This document shows, in pieces, positions 34,901-47,300 of a stretch of 64,000 nt of DNA (positions within the stretch are counted from its first letter, which is position 1; every line of letters starts with the position of its first letter). The notes under the pieces were generated by a model that made no database searches, was not told the origin of the DNA, and saw nothing but the letters and a program-made list of their open reading frames with translations. Source of the DNA: Drosophila persimilis (taxonomy: Eukaryota > Arthropoda > Insecta > Diptera > Drosophilidae); NCBI RefSeq assembly GCF_003286085.1, contig NW_020825288.1, positions 4,030,001 to 4,094,000 of the forward strand, read 5' to 3'. The position numbers and the translations under genes were made by a program.

Positions 34901-37900
34901 CGTTCGCAGCTGGCACTGGCGTCCCCTATAGTCGCCATCGTCGTTGCAGCGCGGCGATGGAACAGCCAGCTGCATGCCCTCCTCGGTGCCCTCCATGCGC
35001 TCCGAGAAGTCCCGAAGATATTCGCACACTTCAAAGAAGGAAACCAATATGAGATTTATCTTCTTTAGAGGTTGGGGATATACTTACTGCTTTGCTGACG
35101 AGCTCCTGCTGCATCGTCTGGGGCTGTGGTCTGTTCCGGCAGCGGACAGCAGACGCTCTCCGTCTCTCGATGGAGCTTCGTGCACTTGTACTCCGCCGGA
35201 CACATGATGCGGTTGCTCATCGCACGACCCTGCTTCGTCAGCGCCTCGGGCTCTGGCTCGAAGAAGGCCGTGGGCTGGAAGCTGCGTCCCTGACGCTGCT
35301 CCTCTTCGAAGCAGTACATCACCTCGCCCGTGGCCGTATCGGACAAGGGCGTGCCCACATCACAGGGATTGGAGTAGGCCAGATCGGGTTTGCACACAGG
35401 CCAGGAGGCGCACAGGGAGGACCCGGACTCGCAGAGCGGATCGGTGGCCACCTCGCAGTGGGAGCCCATGGAGCACTTGAAGCCCTCGCAGGGCTCTGAG
35501 CATTCGCACGTGGGACACCCGTTGTGATCGTTCTACGGGGGAGAGAAGAGGGAGAGTCGGTGTCAGGAATGGGTTTGGGGAAATGCATCCCTTGCTCACC
35601 TTGAAGCCGTATTCGCAGACTGCCGCACAGATGTTGGTGTCGCACTGCTCCATCTGGAAGCTCCTCGCGTAGGATCTACTGATCATATTCTCCCAACCAT
35701 CGCAATTCACATTCATGGCCGCTCCCATGGTCTCCTTGATCTTGTGACCCGTGCGTGGATCCACGCACCAGCAGACAAGGCCGTTCCGCGAGCACTGTCT
35801 CGGGGAGAACTGTCCGCCGGGGCCATTACAATCGGGCACATAACCACGGCCCTCGCGCTCGTTGATCGAGAGGATGTCGGCAAGGGCCTTGGCCTGGTGG
35901 CAGCCTGTCACATTTCCGGGCTGCTGGCAATTGAATTGGCATCCCTTGGTGAAGCAGCACTTCTCCAGGTTGCGGCACTCCAGATCGTGGCTGCACGGCG
36001 ATCCACACATGTAGCCTGTCCTTTCCGTGTACTTTGTTTGGTCCGGAGCCGGACAGAGGCCGGGTTTCTGGAAGGTCAAGGCACTCGGACAGCACACGCC
36101 GTAGTCGTTGCCCGACTCCACCATGCACTGGTAGAGCGGTGGACACTGGGGCTTGCCCGAATCCACTCCACAGAGGAAGGGCCTCACACTGTCATCGATG
36201 GAGAGGGGGAGTCCGGCGGGACAGTAGTTGGCCAAAGAGCGGGCCTTCTTGCACGTGGGAAGCGGCGGACACGGCTCGGATTTGCATTGCACTTCCTGCA
36301 GCTGACATGTTTGTCCGTTGGGGCACTCCAGGCCATCACACGGGTCCCGACAGCGGCACACGGAGCAGCCGGTCTCCAGATCCCTGGCGAATCCGGACGG
36401 ACAGAACATGCGACACGCGGAGGCCGTGCAATTCTCCGGCTCGGCACAGCGGACACCCGATCGCGTCTCATTCCTACTGCCGGGCAACTCCACGCCGTAC
36501 TCATCGATGCACCAGCAATCCTCTCCAGCCCGCTCATTGCTGCACTGAATCGTATCAAAGTCTCCGTTCTTCTGGCAGCGTGGTATCCGTACGGATGATG
36601 CCCCCACCGGCTGCAGGGCCTTGGCGCGGCGCGTCTCCGATCTCCTCAGATGCTGGCAGGCCGTAAGATTCGCTGTGAAAAACGAAGAAGAAAGGGAGAA
36701 GGGTTTTTTGACATACTTTCGTGTTATTCAACTGCCAAAACCCAAACCACGGAGTCACGACAATTTCACTTTTTATTTCTTTGCGTGACGCGTGCGCGAA
36801 ACCACATGAAAAAAATATAAAAAAAAACAAAACCTCAAAGAAACCTCATAAAAAAACTGCAAAATTGAAATTAATTATACAAAATGAAATTGAACGACGG
36901 CGGCATTGCTCGAATTGTTGCTATTTTTGATACCCTTTCAGAGGGTATCTTCTGTTCGTAGAAGATGTTTGGAAAGCACAAACAAAACAATCCTTCTTTC
37001 CGAAAGATAATCGAATCTAAAGAAGAAGAAGAATCTAAGAATTTTAGATATCAGAATATCCATTATTATTCGACTGCCATGGGAATAATCGGTCGAAAAA
37101 TGCGAGTTTATAAGCCATCCAAGATCTACAAATTGCTGTCTTATAATTATTTATGATACTTAGATTAATAATAACCGATTAGAACGCAATATCTAATTAT
37201 GCATACATCTGCCGATCGGTAAAAAAAAAACGAAAGTCTATGAGGAAAACGTCTCCGATATTCCACACAGAATTCCATGTAGGCTCATAGCGGAGTCAAC
37301 TGTTGATCAAACTCGTGTCAGATATCTCTAGGGTATTTGGGGTATCAAACGCTTCGCCATACGAAGTTTGCCTTCCCTTCTTGTTGCTGTTTTAATTGTT
37401 GCTTTTGTAGTTTCATTTTTGTGGCTCGTCTCAGGGCCAGAAGCGGCATAGCTTCGCGTTTAGTATGCGAGCAGCGAGGTGAAGAGAGCTACGAATAGAG
37501 AGGAGGAGGTCAGAGGAGAGCTCAGGTGAGCAGGGGGAGGGTGAAGCTCTGTTGAGGACAGGTTGATCGCCTGTGTCCACGAGGCGTATAAGCAATTCGC
37601 TTCAAATGGCATTCGGATTGGGTTGTTTGGATGCTACGAACATTCTGCACCATAAGAGGCAGGCAGCCTCAAGCCTCAAGCCCCATTGTCTCTCTGGTCT
37701 CTGCCCAGTGAGCGATTACGCAATTAAAGTGGGTATTATCCACCCCCATTACCCCCTCCCCCTCCATGCAACACTGCCTTTGGGGTTGCGACAGAGACAG
37801 ACCCATTAATGTTGCGTCAATGGTGGCCTGGTCACTTCCTATGCACTTTCAATACGAAAATACATTTGAAGGCATCTTATGCAATTGTCGAATGCATTAA

Positions 37901-39230
37901 GCGGCATACTTCCTATATCTAAACCTGTAGCAATCTATAGCCATAGGTATCTAAGAGTGCATATGCCATAGGTCCTCTTAATCGCTCAACTTTGAGGAGA
38001 TTTGTTTCCTCTTCCACGAATGTGTACAGAAATCATTTAAGAGGTATATCTCTGTGAGAAATTTGAGGGTATTACATATGTTTAAGTACAACCCAGACAG
38101 GGCTCTGCGGTAATTTCTGTTTAATCAGAGATTTCTTTTCATTTTCGAAGCGCACATCCGGCTTGCTTCGGATCTTCCATCTGCCGAAAGTCGCATCTTT
38201 TTTTGTGGGTTTTGTTGTCTTTCTTTTTTTTCTGGAAATTTCGCTAGAAATTGAATGAAAGTTTTATTTTTTTGGCAGCACCTCTCGTACCCATGTCCGG
38301 CCATCAATTTGGAGTCAAAAAAAAAAAAGTAAAATGAAAATGTTTTTCATGAATGAAAAGCAACAAAACAAAAGCCAAAGGCAATTAAAGCTGGCGTTCG
38401 GCATTCGGTCTATGATGAAAATAATCAAAGCGACAAAAACAACGGTCCCCAAGAGAGCTCTAGAGCAGATGGACAGACGGAGGGACGTACGTCTTTTATT
38501 CTCACCATTAAGCCAGAAATCAAGTTTGTCGCTTGAGTCTTTCGTTTGGGTTTCCGTTTGGCAGGAAAAAAAACAAGAATCAAGGCAGACAGAAGCGTAA
38601 CGAAAACGAAATCAAAGACAAAAAAAACTGGCACTTATGTGGCAGTGCCCCCTGTACGTACTCGGAGCTCCACTTCATGCGGGTTGCGGTCTGGCGTCTG
38701 TGGTCTGTGTGCCCTAGCCTGACCGACTGACACACTGTTTTGCAGCAGCAGCTGCTGTAGGAGCCGCAGAACCCGAGTTTCTTTTCGCCTTTGTTTCCCT
38801 TTTGCTCTAGACCAGAGTCTTAACGGTTTTTGGCGTACCGAGTACGTGAGTGCTTTAGGCCTGGTCTCTAAGCACTTTTTAATGATGCCATGGCGTGCTA
38901 TATTTAGCACCTACTTTAATGCCTGAGCTCTACACGAATTTCCCCCTCACTCCACCCGTGTGTGGGCTAATGATGCATCTGCAACATTCGCAAAAACCAC
39001 ACTGCAAAAAGAGTTCAATGACTGGAGACTGATGATTCTGGGCCGCCTCTCCTCCCGAAAAAGAACAAGTCGTTGACTCCACCAAAAATTCCCCCTGGAG
39101 AGGGAGAAAGAGAATACTCACCATTTGTCCGCTTGGCTGCTGCGGGTGTGACGGGCAGGAGGACCAAAAGCGTTGCAAGCAGCAGGCAGCAGGAGAAGAG
39201 TTTCAGCCAACGTTGATCATAGTGCGCCAT
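31999..39230 (-). CDS. membrane-anchored mosaic protein: thyroglobulin-1, WAP, antistasin-like, Kunitz and SEA-like modules
   Basis: Probably a cell-surface protease-inhibitor-like or adhesion protein; its molecular target is unknown. Exons are 39230-39122, 36672-35600, 35532-35088, 35028-33376 and 33311-31999, joined to 1530 residues with all phases closing. A signal peptide (WLKLFSCCLLLATLLVLLPV) begins the protein. Six thyroglobulin type-1 cores (CWCV/CWCI/CWCA) alternate with four antistasin-like repeats (CRCRDPC, CECSEPC, CQCRDPC, CQCRSFC), two WAP four-disulfide cores, lustrin-like Cys repeats and one variant Kunitz domain. A SEA-like segment (about 1340-1430) with a GSAIV motif at 1394 precedes a transmembrane helix (1460-1482) and a 48-residue tail. 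I believe this corresponds to D. melanogaster CG5639, from domain make-up and its place between pins and dsd, but the name is not certain. Intron 1 is 2.4 kb and holds a mobile-element fragment. Confidence 0.9.
36925..37385. mobile_element. INE-1/DINE-1-like fragment in intron 1 of the mosaic-protein gene
   Basis: It opens with a perfect hairpin, GATACCCT (36929-36936), a five-base loop, then AGGGTATC (36942-36949). This resembles the GATACCCT...AGGGTAT signature common in Drosophila INE-1/DINE-1-type repeats. The far end has TAGGGTATTTGGGGTATC and CTTCG...CGAAG near 37330-37375, which looks like a second element end. The interior is AT-rich with no open frame, so it is non-autonomous. Exact ends are uncertain. 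Confidence 0.45.
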
Positions 39231-42200
39231 ATTCAGGCATCCACAAAAAAAAAAGTTGCCAAAAAAATACAAGAGATTTCCTGTTTTCGGTTGTGCGTGT
39301 GTGTGGCAGCTGCAGCATGAAAAGAGACAGAGATACAGAGAAAGAGTCAGAGAAAGAGTAAGAGAGAGAGTGCAATGCGTGAGTAATGTGGTGGCACGTC
39401 ACGTTTGACGTCACACGATGCGAGGCCCCTGAGAAATCCACAAATTTCCATATACAATATACTCGTTTATCTGCTCGTTCCATAGACCATACAGCACTTT
39501 CACTATCAACCACTGGGCTGGGCTGGGCTGGGACTCGTGGTGTCTCGATTTTGTTTGTGGCGGCTTTCTGGCATACATTTGCATCTGCTTTTGGGGCGGG
39601 CGGGGCACAAAGAATTCAAAGCGTTTCCATTGCGTAACATTTTTGGGAAGAGTGGCGAGGCATTGACTGTGCGTTCGCTTCGGGTTCAGAGGGGGTCACG
39701 AACTTATGGAATCCGCTAACATATGGAGCGGTGGATCGGTGGAGGGGGGGAAGGAAAGCTCCCCTACTATATGCCGGGTGATTAATCTGCGCAGACTTCG
39801 ACGCTGACGCTGACGCCACGCCGCTGCGCTTTCACTTTGGCAACAGAAACAACGGCAATCGGCAAAAGGCAGCCCGAAACATCGCCAACCAGTTAACATT
39901 TTTTCTGTTCACCATCATTTAGTTTTATTTATTTTGTTGTTTTCTTTTAAAATTCACTTTTTGCGCATGAGTGTATGAGTCTGGGTGTGTGTGTGTGTGT
40001 GTGCGGGTTTTCCGGTCCATTGAAAATGTCTCAGATTTGGGATCGTTATCTGGCATCCATCTCCACTCAACAGCCTCACCTTTTCCACCTTTAATGACAA
40101 TGGAGGATAACTTTTCCCTCATTAGGCCTGCCACATTATATAATGCGTTGGTCAGCATTAAAAAAAAAGAGGCCGCAAATGAGCCTCCAAAAGTGAGGAG
40201 CAGAAAGAGTTTGCCGCTTAAGTCTTTCGTTAATTTGTTATAACTTTCAAGAGGGTCCTATGACTTTTATCAGAGATTTTTACATTAAAAATATGATGCA
40301 TTTTCTTTCCTTAAATGAGATATATTTTCTTGATCAGCACCCAGAGTTTATAGCCAAAAAAGCTTTGTTTTTACCTCAAAATTAATCTTCAAACCATCAT
40401 ATTTTTGCCATCACAATTCCATTACTTTTATTGGATCTTTATATCATTCTTGTTTAGGATAAAAACTTGTAAATCTCTAAAGGTATTGCAATATTTTCAG
40501 TCAACTTAAAGGATTCATGCATAAGAGTATATTCAGCTTCAACTACGAAGAAAATCACTTTTCTCTTTCTTAGTTTTGGGTGAAAATTGTTGTCTGCTGT
40601 TCGTTCGATGAATCATGGGATAAATTACCATTGGCCGCCTTTTGCAATTTGGCCAAAAACATGAAAACTTGGCAAACACCTGGCCAATCCGCAATCCACA
40701 ATCCACAATGAAATTTCAACACGGAACTGACGGGAAAAACCAAAAACTGGAGTTTATTTTTTCTATTTTTTTTTTTGGCTGGTTTGGCTGTTGAATGGGT
40801 TCGGTTCTCTGGCCAAACGAGGCCAGTGTTTGCCCGTGGAAACATACATATTTTCACTCTAGAGCCAACAGCAAAATGAAATGCAAAAGGAAAGCCCCGT
40901 TGCTGGCTTGAACTTGGGCCAAAACTTAGGCGCGCCTCGAACGCCAGTTAATTTCCAAAAGATTTCACCGCAAATGCAAAAACCTCTGGTTTAAGCCCCG
41001 CTTAAGCAGGTACTAACGCGCTTATTGTTTGTCATTGAGTCAAGTGTGGCTAATGGCTAATGGCGAATGGCTGGCGGCGGGGAGTTCGAAGGTGGGTCTG
41101 GGCCCTTGACGCGGAGTTGACCCTGCCTGACATGCTTGGCCAGGCCCACAGCAAGTAGAGTGTAAAGTTAAATGATTGGTGAAATAGGGTCAAATGTTAG
41201 CGAGAAGCAACGGATTGGGTGGCCACTCTGTGGCAATGAGAGCTTTAAGATTGGCTTATGGGTGCGGAGAGGAATGTTGTACGGGAGTTAAGCCAATAAT
41301 CCGATCAATTTTTCATTTTTGTTGTGTACTTGAATCATTTTCCCTTTTGACTATGGAAACTGAGGGATTACAGACTGCATTTCGGGTGTCAAGCCTCCTA
41401 TAATCCGATCAATCTTTCCCCCAAAAGAACCCTCTTTTGCTGCTCCACTTTGTAGTCGAGTACTCTTGTACTTTTGGCCATTTTCCCTTGGCAAAACTCT
41501 TTTCTTTTCTTCTTTATTTGTGGTTGGCTTTTCTGCTACAGTTATTTTCAGTTGCGAAATGTGTTTTTTTCGGTCTTACGGCTAGCGGTTTTTGGCCAGG
41601 TCTTGCGCAGTTAATGTCGTTACTTCTTTAAGAGCCCGTTTTAAACACCGAGAGCGTGTCGAACTCTTGAGTGTGGGCCTAAGGCGTACATTACTCAGAG
41701 TGTACTCGCAGTACATCGTCATACTCGTAGTACTGGGGCCTGACATAATTTCGTAATGCGCAAAAATTCGATACGTAAATATGTAAATATGTAGTCATGT
41801 ATGTATATTTGTACAGCTTAACTCATTCATTCCAGTTTTCGAGTGTCAGCTTTGAGAATATGCGATCCGATGCGATGCGATCTCTGGCAAATGCCAAGAG
41901 TTCACCTTGAGTATGAAATTAGCGCCATGGGTGAGTGTAAAAGTAAGGTGCGTAACAAAAGTGTACGATACAAAGAAAATTGTACTTTCCGAAACATGTC
42001 AGCTTTGGATATTTGTTCATAATATGGCCGGTACTTCATCGGAAACATGATTGAAATTGAATTAAAGAGTTTTTGCAAGATTCAATTGTAGAATTGAGGT
42101 TGTTTTTAAACCAAAAACAATGAATTTTACTGTAATTTGCTATAAACTCTTTTTTCATCGCAAATATATCGAATATATCGATTAAAAGTTTATACAAACT

Positions 42201-45200
42201 ACCATTTTTCGGATGCTCTTCTATTTGTTTGATTGAAAATAAGATATTAATGTAGTATTTCAAAATAGTTTGCTATAAATTTTCAAAGTACTTCATCGGA
42301 TCTCAGAGTACAGCATGGTTTTTGATAAAATAACAGTTGAAACCGATTTACCGATTGAAATTTCGATGAAAAATTAAAAGGAGTCTTTCAATATCCATTA
42401 TAAAGGAGATCAAGACAAAAATTTATGCAGGACTTTACATTCCTTGTCACTAAACCAAAATTGTCGGATTTTTCAAGAATGGAATTTACACGTTTTGGAC
42501 ATTCCTGAGACGTTCTGAGACGTACCTTCCGACTGAGACTCTCAGTATGTTATTTCATGTGTGTGGGGTAGGCCTAACTGAATGATTCAATTGTGGTCTG
42601 TGGCTAAACAAATATTTGACTGCACCTTTGACACGTTTACGAGACAGCCATAAAGCTACGATCTGAGTTTCGGTTTCTATTAGCCAATTAGCTCCTCCGC
42701 GACTCGACTGCGTCTCGACTGGGGCACAAACCTGTTTAATCTAAGCTAGAGATGAGATGAGAGGTCTTCTCGGCGGCGGTTAATCCAATAAAAAGTGAAA
42801 TTATTTGATTGGTTTCAGTTTCGGTTTCAATTTCTGTTTGGGTGCTGGGGGGCGCTGCGGTGTGCTTTAATCCAGGTGCACAGATGGTTAGCGGGCGCTA
42901 CGACTGCGATTCTGCAGATATTTTCACAATTTCACTCACACCAATACACTGGGATTTTGTTGAACAAACTTTGTGCCAAATTTGGTTTTCACTTTGAATT
43001 TCTACGGCCACGAGCAGCACTTTGAAAACTCTCTCGGGGCGGACACTTTTCTCTTCACTCTTCCACTCTACCACTCTACCACTCTACGACTCTTTCGTTT
43101 CGTTTGGTTTCTTTCACGGCAATTCAAATTCGCGTGCTACCTCGACGACAACCGTTAAGCATTTGAGCTTTTGCAAGACATCGCCGTGGCCTAGTAGCAA
43201 GCGGAGCAGCCAAAAGCGGAGCTCAGGTTGGATCCAACATGTTCGTTTGGGTTGCGATGGAGCAAAGCTTAGCTTTTGGGCCCCACTCGTTGCTTCGGAT
43301 ACTCTAACAAGGGCAGAAATATGATAAAGTTTTTCGATTTGGATAAAATTTGAATAAATATGAGAGGTAGGTAGATAAATAATGAAATTATACTGGTAAA
43401 AACGTTTCTCTGTAAGCATTTGATAGCCTTCCCATGACAATATTCCTATACTATCGGTACTTTCCTACAGTAGTTTACTCAAGTACGAGTATCCTAGTAT
43501 TGGATCCCGACATCCTTGGCATATATCTTGAGTTTTACCAAAAAACTTCATTTCACTTCACTTAGTTCTTATATATACCCAGATGTTATATCTTATGCCC
43601 TAGAGTGTGGGAAATATTTCCTATACTGCATTACAAACTTCTAAAATAGATAACACTACTTGTTGTCAGGGTATTCCACTTCAAACTCTACCGAAAATTT
43701 GAAATATTTTTCTGACACATTAACATTACTCGTATCGTGCGTACCTTAACGTTGTTGTCGTTGCTTTTGGGTTGGACTTTTGGACAGTCGCTCAGTTGTT
43801 GGGGAGTTTCGAAATGCGATTATGCTGCGTAGATGGATGGGGCCTAAGTCTGTCCACTTATTCATGCTCCAATTCCAGTCCAGTGGCAACCCCAGTGGGG
43901 TTCTGGGACGACTTCGGGCATTCCACAGTTGATTCATAAAGTTCAGTTCGGTTCAGTTAATATGCTGATTGTCATTGTTATGGATCGTAATAGTTCACTT
44001 AACCTAGTGCGTGATAGCCTTCGTCTGCCAGAATAAGCTGAACATTGGGGTAAAACCATTTAAATTTACCCGCACCTGACGACGATCGCTGCTGACTCAA
44101 CGATGGGTGCATATGCTCTCGCATATTCGATGTTTTTGTACGTCAATGGAGACCTATCAAGGGCGCATTATACGCTTGATGGATGTTTTGACAGAGATCG
44201 TCTCGAATACGTATGATCGTGTGGCTGCAGCCTCTACTTCCGCCTCGCAGGGGATTTCGCACGCTTTTGACGGGCGGCTTTCTTCTTTAATTTCATTAAT
44301 AAAATCGTCATCATTAAATTAAGTGCGGTGGTGCCGCCTGGAAACGTCGTGACACAAAAGACACCCAAATTGCCAATGATGGTAGGGGCGTAGCAGGGGA
44401 ATAAAGAAAGAAAGAAACGAACGAAAAATGAAAGAAAGCAGGGACTAGGAAGGGGCCACGGGCCACCCTAATCGCAGCATCCGCTTTCAAGCATGTATGA
44501 TGGCTGTAAGATCTCAAAAAAGGGGCAAGGCATTAAAGCTCCTCCTCCCAAAGCCCCCCAATTACTGGCTTACTGCACTTCAACTGCAATCGAACCTCGA
44601 CCTGATTCAACAACATATCGCATTTACATTGTTTATCAGGCCATACAGCCGCGCCTCCAACTCCCCAAGACAGCGGCTACCGAACGCTGTCTGGGGGCGG
44701 ACGGCGAAAGTGAAAGTTCTGTGCATGTATGGGGGCTCGGGGCAGCCGTATTTCAATGTACGAGTACTGTAAAAAACACAGCAAGAATAGTGATAAGATA
44801 ATAGTTAATCGCGTACCCTAGCAGTAGCAATATTTCGTTCGTCATATTTTGTGTAATTATTTTTTAATCATGATCATTTCTTGTGAAATTATAGATAATG
44901 ATTTATTTTTTTATTGTGTTATATTTGAGTATATAAATCTTCGAAGATATGAATGGACTGGAAAGGAAAATATGTTTGGAATAAAAGACATAGTAATTGC
45001 ACCTCGACTACCTTAGTAGAAGAAATATTATAAAAATATCATTAGATCATGAAAGTTTTTGGTTGTAGTATTTCTTATGTATCTTCGTGTTGAATACTAA
45101 ATCTTTAAAACTGCGGATAACTCAGCCTTCGGAAGAACTAAGAAGAAATTCCAAATCAACATAATCTGCAGATGAATTTCCAGCCTCTTTTAATAGGCTG

Positions 45201-45340
45201 TAATGCTGATCTAGAATAAGTATATCTAATTATCCAATATTATGAGCTTTAAAGGAAATTCTATTTCCTCTTAAATACATACCTTTGTAACCCAGAAATA
45301 TTTGCCTGCTATCATAATAATAAATTTAATAAAATATAAT
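39231..45340. other. intergenic interval upstream of the mosaic-protein gene
   Basis: About 6 kb with no supportable coding frame. The proximal part (39.2-40.2 kb) should contain the promoter and 5' UTR of the minus-strand mosaic-protein gene; no clear TATA box, DRE or Motif 1 was found there. The rest is AT-rich with short repeats, for example (CCACTCTA)n at 43062-43089. The distal end may include downstream DNA of dsd. Confidence 0.45.
43062..43089 (+). repeat. (CCACTCTA)n octamer repeat, about 3 copies
   Basis: Three near-perfect CCACTCTA units followed by a CGACTCT variant. Confidence 0.8.
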
Positions 45341-45344
45341 TTAA

Positions 45345-45620
45345 ACGAGGGGGAACGCTGCTAGTCGCTTCTACGGCCGCTGCTCTACATTTTTACCCGA
45401 TTCTCAGTCAGTATGGTTCCCCTCCGCTAGAGGGCACACATTGAATGAGGAAGAGAGAGAATGAGTTAGACGTTCCTTCGTTCCTTCTGGCTATAATAAT
45501 GATCCGATCTGACCCAGATTCAGCAATCTGCTAGATGCGGTCATTCTCAGACAGATATGGCTATATCGACTCGGCTATTGATACTGATCAAGAATATATA
45601 TATTCTTTATGGGGTAGGAA
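45345..45620. mobile_element. INE-1/DINE-1-like repeat fragment near the dsd 3' end
   Basis: The right part (AGATATGGCTATATCGACTCGGCTATTGATACTGATCAAGAATATATATATTC... with TATGGGGTAGGAAACGC) resembles the widespread Drosophila INE-1/DINE-1 block (CTAGATCGACTCGGCTATTGAT.CTGATCAAGAATATATA...TATGGGGTCGGAAACGC). The left part (GGGGGAACGCTGCTAGTCGCTTCTACGG..., ACCCGATTCTCAGTCAG...) looks like the body of a repeat. There is no open frame. The copy is diverged, and the left boundary is a guess. Confidence 0.5.
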
Positions 45621-47300
45621 ACGCACATCAATGTCACCACAAACCTAATGTACCCCTGTACTCTTTTTCAACTTAATAGCTGCACACATTTGAAATGCCT
45701 CTTCTTTGCTGGTACATATGATTCTTCATCTATATATATTGTTTGCTGCTGCCCCAAAAAACAATACTTGATCTGGGATTGGATTTTCCTTGTGTTTATT
45801 TCATCTTGGGATTGGATTTCCGTTTGTGGCAAGTGTTTATATATTTATATATAGTATTATAAGTGTCTAAACGCATTTTACAATTGAAATTAAATTTCGT
45901 AAGTGGACATTTGATAATAATAATACGAAAAAAAGATTAATCGATTTACAAATATATCTTTTCTTGTTGTTGTTTTTGTTGTTTTGGCCTAACCCGAAGC
46001 GATCTCAGTGGGAGATTGAGTTCAAAGTTTGTGTTGTTCCTGCTCTAAGTGATAGTTAAAGATCTGTTTGTTTGATTCTAACGATTGCGGCGGCTCCTCA
46101 TTCTGGCTGTTGATGCAGCAGAGCGTGCGTCTAGTAAATTGGTGTTTTGTATCTGAACTATCAAGTTAATAAAACTCTCTGAGTGAGTGAGTGTGTGTGT
46201 GTGTGTTTGGTTACTTTTAGTGGAAACCTTACGATTAGTTTGTGATTTCAATTGTTTGTTGGTTTTTTATCTAGATTGCGTGTAAAATATATAATCGTTT
46301 GATTTGTTTTGTTTGTTTGTCTTTAGGGGTCGCGTTCTCATTCCTACCAAGAGTTATATGTATATGTATAACTACTATCTATTTAGCGGGTATTAATTTA
46401 CGTATGTTTTCTTTTTTGTATTTACAAACTACATTTTGCATTGTTCTTTCTGTTCTCCTCTTTCTCGCTCTCTGGCGTTTCTTGTTCCACTCATGTCTTG
46501 CGCTGTAAATATTTGCACGGATTTGAAAAACTAAAAACAAAACAAAACAATTAAAAAATACAATATTCCTATATATTGAACACAGTATTGCATATATATA
46601 TATATATATCGGTTAACTTCTTAACTCCTTGTATAATCGGATCTGTCTCTTTTATGTGGATTTTGTTCATCACTTTTTGTTGTTTTTGTGTTTTGCAGAA
46701 ATCAAATAAATGTCTTTTGTTTTTGTTTTATCTTCGCTTTGCTTTTGCTTTGCTTCCGGTGCTGTGGCGCACATAAATTTGCATAAATAAATTCTAACAA
46801 CACGCTTAAGCTATTGTGATTAGGGTAAAAAAAAATACATACAATAATGTTAATCTTGCAGCTGCGGCTGCTGCTGCTGCTGCTGATCTCTCACATATGC
46901 GGTATAAATAATAAATTAAACATTTATAACTATTGCAACGCTACTCGACCTATCAACTATATCATTAAATTGTATATATATATAACCGTGTATAAATATG
47001 TCCTTTCTGCTAAAAAAATTACTATTATTTCTGTTTTGTTGTTTCTCGCGTTTCTTGTTTTGCTTTTGTTGTTATTCGTCTAATCGTTTATAAAGTAATA
47101 ATAACTGCAGGATTATCAACTTGCTCTAGCATGCATACCATGCCCTTCGCGTGTTTAGTACTCGTAGAAGAAGGTCAAATATGCGCTATATACCTATTAT
47201 CGCTAGTTTTACATATTATCAAAATTATTATCTGTATCATTATTATTATATTATAGAATTAATTAGAATTATATAGGTATGCATTAGCGTTATTGTTACA
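45621..47300 (-). other. probable dsd 3' UTR and downstream DNA
   Basis: Very AT-rich, non-coding sequence directly after the dsd stop. On the dsd strand AATAAA occurs at 45800-45795, which would give a 3' UTR of about 1.5 kb. No nearer AATAAA was found on that strand in my reading. A GT run (46190-46206) and TA runs (46595-46609) are present. Confidence 0.45.
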
